Shown piece after piece: positions 1-7,085 of a stretch of DNA of 7,109 nucleotides. The DNA lies in contig DQOE01000303.1 in the NCBI GenBank assembly GCA_015658765.1, forward strand, positions 1-7,109, read 5' to 3'. The notes under the pieces are model-generated. The model did not search any database. It worked only from the letters and a program-made list of their open reading frames with translations, and had not been told where the DNA came from. Made by a program: the position numbers and the translations under genes. Position 1 is the first letter of the stretch; each line of letters begins with the position of its first letter. This stretch comes from Verrucomicrobiota bacterium (GTDB lineage Bacteria > Verrucomicrobiota > Verrucomicrobiia > Limisphaerales > UBA1096).

Positions 1-597
1 AAAAAGCGGCAACTGGGTGGCAGCCAGTTTTGGGAGCAGCAGCACCTGGTCTGTCTCGACCTGAAAACAGGCGAAGCAATGTGGTCAAAGCCGCTCAAAA
101 TCGTCCCCGGCGAAGTGGCGCTTTATCTGGCTCACGGCGACGGCAAACTCGTCCTGGTTTCCTCGGGCAGCGCGTCTTACAACACGTACGCTTTCGACGA
201 CAGCAACGGTGAAATCGCGTGGACGCGGAAGATCCCGTGGCCATCGGATCATCACGGTGGCCATATGGCCCGGCCCGCGATCGCCGGTGGAACAGTTTAC
301 GTCCGGCCCGGCGCTCTGTCGCTGGCGGACGGTAAATCGCTAAAACTCCAACTGCCCGGCGGCGGTTGTGGCACGTACGCGGCGACGGAGAACGCCCTGT
401 TTTTCCGCTCCGGAAACGTCACCATGTGGGATCGGCAAAAGGGCAAAACCACCAGTTGGAATCGCCTCCGACCGGACTGCTGGCTGAGCACGATCCCGGC
501 GGCGGGGCTGTTGCTCTCGCCGGAAGGCGGCGGCGGCTGCAGCTGCGGTTCGTGGATGGAGACCTCGATCGTTTTCGCCCCAAAAACACTCAAATAA
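1..597 (+). CDS. PQQ-like beta-propeller repeat protein (BamB-like), C-terminal part only
   Basis: The frame is open from the first base, so this is the last 198 codons of a longer gene; the ATG at 79 is internal and not the start. Propeller-blade signatures are visible: LVCLDLKTGEAMW at residues 16-28 and YAFDDSNGEIAW at 63-74, both of the form A/C-x-D-x-x-T/N-G-x-x-x-W. A third, weaker blade lies around residues 120-150 (GTYAATENALFFRSGNV, then MWD). The end has GGGCG, RPDCW and GCSCGS followed by TSIVFAP. From family knowledge, this Cys-containing ending is typical of PQQ-binding-like propeller proteins of Planctomycetota and Verrucomicrobiota, which are usually exported and of unknown substrate. 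Whether this protein binds PQQ cannot be judged, and BamB similarity is structural and does not imply a role in outer-membrane assembly. It converges on the minus-strand hydrolase gene with a 108-bp gap. The family is fairly sure; the function is not. Confidence 0.85.
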   Translation, partial: KKRQLGGSQFWEQQHLVCLDLKTGEAMWSKPLKIVPGEVALYLAHGDGKLVLVSSGSASYNTYAFDDSNGEIAWTRKIPWPSDHHGGHMARPAIAGGTVYVRPGALSLADGKSLKLQLPGGGCGTYAATENALFFRSGNVTMWDRQKGKTTSWNRLRPDCWLSTIPAAGLLLSPEGGGGCSCGSWMETSIVFAPKTLK

Positions 598-621
598 CCG
601 AAACAACTTTTCAGGCTGAAA

Positions 622-708
622 TGTCCGGGAGCCATTTAGGCAAGCAGGGAAAGATCGCGGTGATGGTCGCTGCAGGACGGCACGGCAACCCGTCCCCGCT
701 CCCGGTCA
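622..708. terminator. Nested inverted repeats in the convergent gap, possible bidirectional terminator
   Basis: The outer arms are 622-632 and 698-708. They pair at 10 of 11 positions, with a T-T mismatch at 624/706 and an uninterrupted 8-bp core CCGGGAGC / GCTCCCGG (625-632 / 698-705). The right arm runs into the stop codon of the minus-strand hydrolase gene. Inside lies a second perfect 6-bp stem, GGACGG (675-680) with CCGTCC (690-695), around a 9-base loop. The position between two convergent stop codons suits a shared 3' structure. Neither strand has a T-tract after a stem, so a classical intrinsic terminator is not shown, and the outer loop of 65 bases is long. Role is inferred from position only. 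Confidence 0.3.
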
Positions 709-3039
709 GAGTTTCACCGTCACGCTTGCGGTGGCTGCTGACGCGGGGTCGCCGCGTTGGTCGAGCGACCGTATAATCTCCCTTGCCGAGCGTCGCACTT
801 TGCCGCTGAACTTTTCCTCGCCGTTGACGGTGATGCTCACCGGCTCGTCGAGGTTCACGAGTTGATCCGACAAGCGCACAACCAGGCGCTTGGTGTTCTC
901 CGCGGTGATGGCGATCGACTGGCCATCGACCTCGGCGGTCATTCGCTGGCCCTTGGCCAACTGCTTCTCCGGAATCTGCAGCCAATAAAATCGCGAGGTG
1001 ATGCCATTGGCTTGCCGCCAGATTATTTTCGACGGCCACGGGTTGCGGGTGAACTTGGCCATCCACGGCAGCGACTCGGCGTCCTTCCCTTTCATCCAAT
1101 GCCCCATCTCCGGGTAAATGCGCACCATGTGCTCGTAACCCTTCGGGTCGCCCTTGCGCAGGTCGGCCAACAAGCCCTTCCATTTCCCGGCGACCTGGTT
1201 GCGTTTGTACGCGCCGTCCTTGCCGCCCATGAACAAGCCGAAGCCGATGTTGCGCAAGTTGTCCGGCTTGGCGTCGTTCGGATGCCCGGCCATCATCGAG
1301 GCCGCCGCCCAGCGATCCGCCATGCGCGGCGCGAGCTGGTAAACGCCGTCGCCGCCCGCCGAGTAGCCCATGAGATAAACACGGTTCGGATTCACCCCGC
1401 GAGTCGCCACGTAATTCTCGATCAAGCGATCAAACAAACCGTCGATGTGAGACTGATGCCACAGGTTCCACGTGTCAGTCGGCGCGCGCGGCGCGACGTA
1501 AATTCCCTCGGCCGGCTGGTAGAGCTTAATCTGGTTTTTCCACTGGCTGTCGTTCACCTGGGTCGGCGCACCGCCGCCGCCGTGCATCGAGATCCACAGT
1601 GAACGCCCGCCCTCCGGCGCATCGCCGAAAACTTTCTCGAGATAGCGCAACTTTTTGTCCCCCAATTGGATGGACTTGGCCTCGATCTCGCCGGCACGCT
1701 GCTTGGCCAGGCGCCTGCAGTGATCGGTCCAAAGCAGCTCGATCGCCTTTTTGGCGTCTGCCTTGGACAGGTCGCCCTTGGCCCAATCGCCGGGGAGAGT
1801 ATCCGGGCGCACATTGGAGGGAGCGGCCAGCCAAGCGGTCACAGCGGCGAGTTGCGACGTCTCGATCGCCGCTTGGCCGGGGAGATCGTCCCACTGGACA
1901 TCGACTGTCACGCCGCCGTCCTTGGCCCGGCGAATGGGGATTTGCTTCACCTCGTCGCCCTTGGTGAATCGCAGCCAAAGCGGCGTGTTCGGGTTGCACG
2001 TGAAGCCGGCGATGTCGTTGAGGTCGGCGCGGCCAGCCTTGGTTTTGCGCGAGGCGATCACCTTGTGATTGGCGTCGAGCAACTCGGCACGCACCTCGAT
2101 TCGTTTGCCGCCCTGCTCGCGCACGCGCACGAACAAATCGGCCCCGGCGTTTTCACGGCTGCTTCCGCCGGTGTACCGGTCGGTGACGTTGAACGCGCTG
2201 ACCTGCCTGGCGTCGATGTCCCAAACCATCGGGAACCGCGTGCCGGTTTTTTTCCACGACGTCGCGTAGATCGAGTGTTCCCAGTTGGACTTGTCGGCCT
2301 TCGCCGCCGCGCCGACAAACCAGCCGCGGTTCAGACCGGCGGCGTTATATTCGTCTGATCCAGTGAAGTGCCAGCCGCCGTCCCAGATCTCCGACCACGT
2401 GTGATTGCCGCGATTGTTCGTCCACAGCGGCGTTCCAGCGACGCGCGATGCAATGCCAACCGAGCGACAGGCATCGACGAGAATTATCGACAAGCCGGTG
2501 CACGTCGCCCTGCCCTGCGCAATCGACTCGGCCGGACTTTGGTTCGGCTGTTTGCGGCCGGTATTGTAGTGGACGTTGATGAGGTTAAAAATCTTGCTGT
2601 TGATCGCCTGCACCGCCTCGGTGGCTGTCGACGCCTTGGCCACGATGGCACGGCACTTATTGTAAAACTCCGGCCGCCAACGCTCGCGCGTCTCGTCAAG
2701 ACTGGCGTACGGCAGCACATCGTTGAAAAACAACTCCTCTGACAACTGGGCGCACCATGGGAACTCCGAACGCGCCTTAAGCGCCAGATCGAGATTCTCG
2801 GTGAGGAACTCGCGATCGATCGAGGTGAGATCGTCCGGTGGCATGCCCTCTACGAGGAACTCGGCGGCACGTTTACCAAGGTCGCCGTGTGTTTTTTGGG
2901 CAGTGGCGATGAATGCCTCGAGTCCGCCGCGGTTGTCACCGGCCTTGTCCAGGGCGGCATCGAGCGCCTCACCCGCTTGGCCAAACACAACGGCACCCGC
3001 CAGAAAGCAGACGGCAACAAGGGCTTTCATCCTGTGCAT
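706..3039 (-). CDS. Secreted transglutaminase-like / alpha-beta hydrolase (esterase-type) fusion protein
   Basis: This is a predicted exported protein of 777 residues. Residues 1-22 look like a signal peptide: MHRMK, then a hydrophobic core (ALVAVCFLAGAVVFG), with likely cleavage near QA/GE. Residues about 140-265 resemble a transglutaminase-like (papain-fold) domain: ATCTGLS with candidate nucleophile C180, and GNHTWSEIW with H213. D229 in GSDE is a possible third residue but uncertain. A beta-rich linker follows at about 295-385. Residues about 465-670 are an alpha/beta hydrolase of esterase or PHB-depolymerase type: oxyanion HGGGG at 486-490, nucleophile elbow GYSAGG with S560, candidate acid D608 (GGKDG) and H647 (MGHWM). 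The rest is a beta-rich tail (SRFYWLQIPEK, VSITVNGEEKFSGKV). Substrates are unknown; peptide or ester cleavage is inferred. Starts at 3054 (MRIQF) and 3030 (MKALV) are also possible. I chose 3039 for a weak GGA 8 bases upstream and a basic N-terminus. The frame is open upstream to 3267, but that start would overlap the preceding gene and bury the signal peptide. Confidence 0.85.
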   Translation of the reverse strand: MHRMKALVAVCFLAGAVVFGQAGEALDAALDKAGDNRGGLEAFIATAQKTHGDLGKRAAEFLVEGMPPDDLTSIDREFLTENLDLALKARSEFPWCAQLSEELFFNDVLPYASLDETRERWRPEFYNKCRAIVAKASTATEAVQAINSKIFNLINVHYNTGRKQPNQSPAESIAQGRATCTGLSIILVDACRSVGIASRVAGTPLWTNNRGNHTWSEIWDGGWHFTGSDEYNAAGLNRGWFVGAAAKADKSNWEHSIYATSWKKTGTRFPMVWDIDARQVSAFNVTDRYTGGSSRENAGADLFVRVREQGGKRIEVRAELLDANHKVIASRKTKAGRADLNDIAGFTCNPNTPLWLRFTKGDEVKQIPIRRAKDGGVTVDVQWDDLPGQAAIETSQLAAVTAWLAAPSNVRPDTLPGDWAKGDLSKADAKKAIELLWTDHCRRLAKQRAGEIEAKSIQLGDKKLRYLEKVFGDAPEGGRSLWISMHGGGGAPTQVNDSQWKNQIKLYQPAEGIYVAPRAPTDTWNLWHQSHIDGLFDRLIENYVATRGVNPNRVYLMGYSAGGDGVYQLAPRMADRWAAASMMAGHPNDAKPDNLRNIGFGLFMGGKDGAYKRNQVAGKWKGLLADLRKGDPKGYEHMVRIYPEMGHWMKGKDAESLPWMAKFTRNPWPSKIIWRQANGITSRFYWLQIPEKQLAKGQRMTAEVDGQSIAITAENTKRLVVRLSDQLVNLDEPVSITVNGEEKFSGKVRRSAREIIRSLDQRGDPASAATASVTVKL

Positions 3040-3061
3040 AAACTGAATCCGCATGCGCGGT

Positions 3062-3090
3062 ACGTTACCCGCCCGCTGGGGCAAGATCAA
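3062..3090 (-). promoter_or_regulatory. Weak candidate sigma-70-type promoter before the hydrolase gene
   Basis: On the minus strand, TTGATC (3090-3085) and TAACGT (3067-3062) are separated by 17 bases. They match TTGACA at four of six positions and TATAAT at three of six. The site lies in the 130-base gap after the second permease gene and would give a very short leader to a start at 3039, and would exclude the ATG at 3054 or make it nearly leaderless. A match this weak can occur by chance. The gap contains no better candidate that I can see and no convincing terminator, so read-through from the permease genes is equally possible. Confidence 0.15.
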
Positions 3091-3170
3091 CGATTGGGAG
3101 AGTTGATGACCCACAGCGCGGGACCCCGCCGACTGGAGGGGAGCTTGGTTGCTAAAACTTGTTAACCGCA

Positions 3171-5498
3171 TCAAACCCGGAGCTTTAAGTACACTTTCTT
3201 TCCGAAGGCATCCAGTGCGAAGAGCGTTCCACCAAAGACCATCTCCTGGTTTAAGGATGACTCCCATGTTGCCTTCTGTTCGGGTGTCAAAAGAACCACC
3301 GCCAACACCGGGCGACTGTCATAGCGACCTTTCATGACATAAATCTCGAGAACGGCCAAAAAACCGTTTTCGGCCTCGAAATGGCGATCGTAACTCAACC
3401 GGTCTATCGATTTGAGAAGGCCGTTCCAAGCAACGGATTGCCCCTCAAACTGATCCTTGAAAATCTGTTCTGTATCAAAAGTGACAACCCCCTCCCCCAT
3501 GCAAGTCTCACAAAAGAACTCGACCGTTATCGATCCATCATCCGTTGGTTCATCTTCAGGACTGCTTTGCTCGATGGCCTCTTCAACATCCCCCTCCTGC
3601 TCTCCGGTGTCTTCGAGTGACACGGGTGCCGGCGCTTCCAGTGAATAGACAGCCTCAACCACGCCAACCCCGGGGTCACTCTCCGGGGTTTCAATCACTT
3701 GTTCAGTGCTTACGAAATCTTCATCCAAAGCGTCCCCAATCTCGAAGCGCTCCCGCTCAAGCTCCCCCTGCATCTGCTTGAACTCGGTGGGCTTATTCTT
3801 TTCTTCTTCCAGCTTCACCTTTACCTCTGAGAGTTTCGGGGGAGGAGGCAAAATATCACGCTGCTGCTCAACTTGACGGCGTCTCAGGTCTTCGGGCTCA
3901 TTGGTTTCGTTGGATTCACTATGGCCCATGGAGGCTGGCTTCACGTACGGGAGACCGTATTCCCCGGAGACGACGCGGCGAAAGTTGCCCTGCAAACTGG
4001 TGAGCGGCCAGACGATGAAGATGATGTCGGTAACCAGCCAGACGAACTGCCCCAGCCAGCAGAGAAACACCGACCCGATGGTCGGCAGCAGATAGACAAA
4101 CCCAAACGTCTTCCAAAATGCCGCTGAATAGTTGTTGCTTCGCAACGCGAACCAGCAGCCGGAGTAGTACAACGCAAACAGGTCGCCAAAGAACACAGCG
4201 ACGAACAGGATGCCCATCATTCCCATGATGGAAAACCCGATTAAAGCCTCATTCGAACCCCAGCCGGCGCTGACGATGCTCAGGAGGATCGCTGCCAAGG
4301 GAAGTGATGCCAGGACGATCACCGGCCACATCCAAAAACGCACCATCGCGGCGAAGTGACCGCGCCGGAAATGCCGCTCGTCAATTGGCGTCACGAGGAT
4401 CTGCTCCAGTGCACCGCTGGCCTTGGCCTCATGGATGGTCGTCACCGCGTGTCGCGCCACCTCGAGCCTTATCCAAAACGAGGCCACCCAGATCAGGCTG
4501 CCCATTATCCACCAACTCTCACCAATCACCACGCCACCCAGCGCCATGTAGCCCAGAAGCAGAGCCCCAACCGTAATCATCAAAAACATCAGCAACCGCC
4601 GGGAAACCCGGAAGGTGCGCATACGCCACACGAGCCAACCGGCCGGGTTGGCATCGAGCAGCGCCGCCTGCTGCACGGCGCTTGGCCGTGACGCGTCGCC
4701 GGTCGGGCGCTTGGCCAAGCGGGGGGTCTGCTGTCTTAGTTTGGTTTCGCGCCAGCGATACGGAATGATCCATGAGGCCAAGGCGAGCAGCGCCGCCGAG
4801 ACGGCCAAGCCGCCGCCCAGCCAACTCCAGTACCCTACAAAACCGGCCACCGGCGCCCCGATCACCGGGGCAGAGGCGTTGGCCATGGCAAACCCGGGGC
4901 TGAGTAAGTGCAGGACGCTCGAGGCGCCGCCGCTCCACAGGTAAAACAGCGGTAGCATTGTCACGCTTAGCAGCGAAAAAAATGTCCAAAAAATCGCCCG
5001 GCCTGTGTGCCAACTGAGCGCCGAAAAAAACATCCCCAACGAGAGCGAAAAAATGAGAATGTTCAGCAGCGCGCCGATGGTTCGCCAGAGTTGGTCGTTC
5101 GTCACGCCGCCCATCAGCAGCGGCAGCGCGAGCACCGGCAGCACCGCCAGCACGCCGTAAAACGACTTGAGCGATGCGGTGATCATCTTGCCCAGCACCA
5201 CGTCGTACCCGCGCAAATCTGTGAGGAATAACAGCCCAAGCGTGCCGTCGGTTTTCTCGCGCGTGAGCGTGCCGGTAGTCGTCCACAGGCCGGCGAGCAG
5301 GCAGTAGGCGAAACAGGCCCAGGCAAGGATGGCGAAGAAAATGTCGCCCTTCATCATACCGCCCCCCAGGGAGGCGATTAGCAGCCAACCGCCTCCAAAC
5401 AACACCGCCGCTATGGCGATGATCCAGCGTGACAGCCACGAGCCGATCTTTCGGGAAGCAATCCCGAGTTCGCGCTCGACGATGGGCAGGCTGGTCAT
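3171..5498 (-). CDS. ABC-2 type permease with duplicated core and a long unusual C-terminal tail
   Basis: This is a 775-residue integral membrane protein. Residues 1-505 are the permease. They start with a cytoplasmic PIVERELGIASR segment. I estimate six membrane segments in the first half (near 25-44, 52-72, 108-131, 139-160, 167-188, 213-245) and six in the second (near 303-325, 328-348, 387-410, 419-449, 462-483, 485-503). Each half has the cytoplasmic motif of ABC-2 exporters: EKTDGTLGLLFLTDL at 81-95 and EAKASGALEQILVTP at 357-371. The core ends with LQGNFRRVV (502-510), matching LKANFRQMA at the end of the upstream paralogue. Residues from about 511 are extra: a charged and PPPP-containing segment (530-584), an acidic stretch without Lys or Arg (585-680), a CETCMGEG knuckle (663-670) and a beta-rich end (686-775). 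The ATG lies 15 bp after the upstream stop with no clear Shine-Dalgarno, suggesting translational coupling. A transport role with an unseen ATPase is inferred; the substrate is unknown. Confidence 0.88.
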   Translation of the reverse strand: MTSLPIVERELGIASRKIGSWLSRWIIAIAAVLFGGGWLLIASLGGGMMKGDIFFAILAWACFAYCLLAGLWTTTGTLTREKTDGTLGLLFLTDLRGYDVVLGKMITASLKSFYGVLAVLPVLALPLLMGGVTNDQLWRTIGALLNILIFSLSLGMFFSALSWHTGRAIFWTFFSLLSVTMLPLFYLWSGGASSVLHLLSPGFAMANASAPVIGAPVAGFVGYWSWLGGGLAVSAALLALASWIIPYRWRETKLRQQTPRLAKRPTGDASRPSAVQQAALLDANPAGWLVWRMRTFRVSRRLLMFLMITVGALLLGYMALGGVVIGESWWIMGSLIWVASFWIRLEVARHAVTTIHEAKASGALEQILVTPIDERHFRRGHFAAMVRFWMWPVIVLASLPLAAILLSIVSAGWGSNEALIGFSIMGMMGILFVAVFFGDLFALYYSGCWFALRSNNYSAAFWKTFGFVYLLPTIGSVFLCWLGQFVWLVTDIIFIVWPLTSLQGNFRRVVSGEYGLPYVKPASMGHSESNETNEPEDLRRRQVEQQRDILPPPPKLSEVKVKLEEEKNKPTEFKQMQGELERERFEIGDALDEDFVSTEQVIETPESDPGVGVVEAVYSLEAPAPVSLEDTGEQEGDVEEAIEQSSPEDEPTDDGSITVEFFCETCMGEGVVTFDTEQIFKDQFEGQSVAWNGLLKSIDRLSYDRHFEAENGFLAVLEIYVMKGRYDSRPVLAVVLLTPEQKATWESSLNQEMVFGGTLFALDAFGKKVYLKLRV

Positions 5499-5513
5499 TT
5501 CACGGGCACAGGG

Positions 5514-7085
5514 TCAGGCACCGGCAGCACGAGCGGCCATTTGGCGGAAGTTGGCTTTCAAGTCGTTCATCGCACGTAATCCCCAAAAAAGATTGTTGGC
5601 AAGGCAAACAAAAAACCAGAGTCCCAAAGAGAATGCTTCATTGAACCAGTCAGGTGCTCTGGGATTCAAGAGCTCACCAATGACAACGGTCAAAAAAATA
5701 ACGCCCAAAAAAATGATCCATGGCAGAAACAGGATGCGCAAAGCCACGCCACTCGCGCTGAAGGATGGTTTGCGGGAAGTCAAACTGAGCTGCATGCCGA
5801 CAAAGTGCATTGCCCATATATCCGCCACCAGTATAGCCAACCCGACGAAGTAGTAGGGCCAAGTGTCCCCATCCGAGTCAAACATCATGAATGGAACGGT
5901 GGCCAGCACGAGGCCAAGCGGTAGGCCGAACTGCCACAAAAGTCGCCGCGCCTGGCCAAATGAGAAATCGCTAAAGTTCAATGGGGTTGCCAGCAGCAGT
6001 TCCAACGAACTCTGCTGTCGATCCTCCCGGAAACGATCACACACCGCTGAGACGATCCAACATTTGAAACAGGCAAACGTGCACCATAGCGTGGTGAGGT
6101 GCACCTCCTCATCCAGCCACCATCTGCCATTTTCCAGCAATCCCCACAACCACAACATAAACCCGGCAAACAAAGCCGCCCAAACCAGCAAGGGCTGCCA
6201 ACGCCACCGAGCTCCCAGCCAATAAGCCGGGTTATCGTTGAGTAGCTTGGTTCGGCGTGAAATCGCCTCGGCCGGGCGCAGCTTGGCGATAGCGCTTGGC
6301 TTCGCCTCCCGGTCCTGCCAGGCGCGCGGCGTCCGCCAAACTGAAAACCCAAGCGACACGAGGCCAACACTGAGCGCAGTCGCAAGCGACTGGTAAAAAA
6401 AAGGAGAGTTTCCAGAGAAGTTACCACTGAATGCCAACGGGAACATGGCTCCCGAACTGAAACAGGCCAAAAACTGAGACTCTGAACTGTTGATGTGGTT
6501 ATACTCATCCAACACGATGCTGATGACCGGAATCCCGAAGTTGAGAATGAGGATGATGAGAAACGTCATGACGATCGCTGTTTTGGACGACTTGAACTGC
6601 GCCGAGCAGGCCATACCCACCGAGAGCGACATGAACAGCGCTGCAAACAATACCCCAACCATCCGGCCCACCTCCGCCGGATCCACCCCGCCCATCAGCA
6701 ACGGCACCATCATCACCGGCGCAACCGCCATCAGGCCAAACACCGCCTGCAACGAACAGGCACTCATCTTGCCCAGCACCACGTCGAGCCCGCGCAGGTT
6801 CGTCAGGAACAACAGGCCGAGCGTGCCGTTGCGCTTCTCCTCGCTGAGCGTGTCAGCCGTCAACCTCACGCCGGCCAGGTTGCAGAAGAAAAAGGCAAAG
6901 CCGGCAATCACGCCGAAAATTATCTGGCTGAATTGATGCGGCGGCGCATTATCCATCCGCATGACAATGAACATCCACGCAAGAACAACAATGGCAGTGA
7001 GCGCCGTGACAAAACGGATGAGCTGGGTTTCCCTCCTGCGGGAAGCCACCAGCAACTCACGACCAACAATGGGAAAGGGATTCAC
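5514..7085 (-). CDS. ABC-2 type permease, two-half form (GTG start)
   Basis: This is a 523-residue membrane protein and a paralogue of the permease that follows it. It starts MNPFPIVGRELLVASRR, corresponding to PIVERELGIASR in its neighbour. Hydrophobic segments are near 25-43, 54-74, 110-132, 140-163, 168-192, 232-249, 299-319, 328-348, 381-402, 411-434, 449-471 and 483-505. The ABC-2 cytoplasmic motifs are EEKRNGTLGLLFLTNL (82-97) and REDRQQSSLELLLATPL (353-369), one in each half, consistent with a fused duplicated permease core. DNPAYWL (284-290) matches ANPAGWL (283-289) in the neighbour and marks the start of the second half. The start codon is GTG: an in-frame TAA lies 18 bases upstream (7103-7101), no other start codon lies between, and the next ATG is inside the first membrane segment. 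No Shine-Dalgarno is obvious in CTCCCAAG before it. It probably works with the second permease and with an ATPase encoded beyond the window; the substrate is unknown. Confidence 0.88.
   Translation of the reverse strand: MNPFPIVGRELLVASRRRETQLIRFVTALTAIVVLAWMFIVMRMDNAPPHQFSQIIFGVIAGFAFFFCNLAGVRLTADTLSEEKRNGTLGLLFLTNLRGLDVVLGKMSACSLQAVFGLMAVAPVMMVPLLMGGVDPAEVGRMVGVLFAALFMSLSVGMACSAQFKSSKTAIVMTFLIILILNFGIPVISIVLDEYNHINSSESQFLACFSSGAMFPLAFSGNFSGNSPFFYQSLATALSVGLVSLGFSVWRTPRAWQDREAKPSAIAKLRPAEAISRRTKLLNDNPAYWLGARWRWQPLLVWAALFAGFMLWLWGLLENGRWWLDEEVHLTTLWCTFACFKCWIVSAVCDRFREDRQQSSLELLLATPLNFSDFSFGQARRLLWQFGLPLGLVLATVPFMMFDSDGDTWPYYFVGLAILVADIWAMHFVGMQLSLTSRKPSFSASGVALRILFLPWIIFLGVIFLTVVIGELLNPRAPDWFNEAFSLGLWFFVCLANNLFWGLRAMNDLKANFRQMAARAAGA

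Noticed and set aside
609..621. TTTCA-GGC-TGAAA mini-hairpin just after the propeller gene
   Set aside because: The stem is only 5 bp, AT-rich, with a 3-base loop and no following T-tract, so it is too weak to call a terminator.
757..2358. Long plus-strand open frames at 757-1602 and 1666-2358
   Set aside because: They lie opposite the hydrolase gene, are rich in Arg, Ala and His, and show no domain motif. They are antisense shadows of a GC-rich gene.
3040..3267. Longer start for the hydrolase gene, at 3267
   Set aside because: It would overlap the preceding permease gene by 97 bases and place about 76 polar residues before a clear signal peptide (MKALVAVCFLAG). Starts at 3054, 3039 or 3030 fit better.
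4634..4721. Cluster of dyads: a 7-bp stem (4634-4640/4646-4652), a 6-bp stem (4674-4679/4685-4690) and a 14-bp palindrome CGCTTGGCCAAGCG (4708-4721)
   Set aside because: All lie inside the permease coding region. The first falls on the conserved NPxxWL motif and the last on RLAKR codons, so GC-rich coding sequence explains them well enough.
4519..5439. 306-residue minus-strand open frame in another phase
   Set aside because: It overlaps the second permease out of frame and is Arg/Ala-rich without membrane segments or motifs, whereas the permease frame has clear paralogy to its neighbour.
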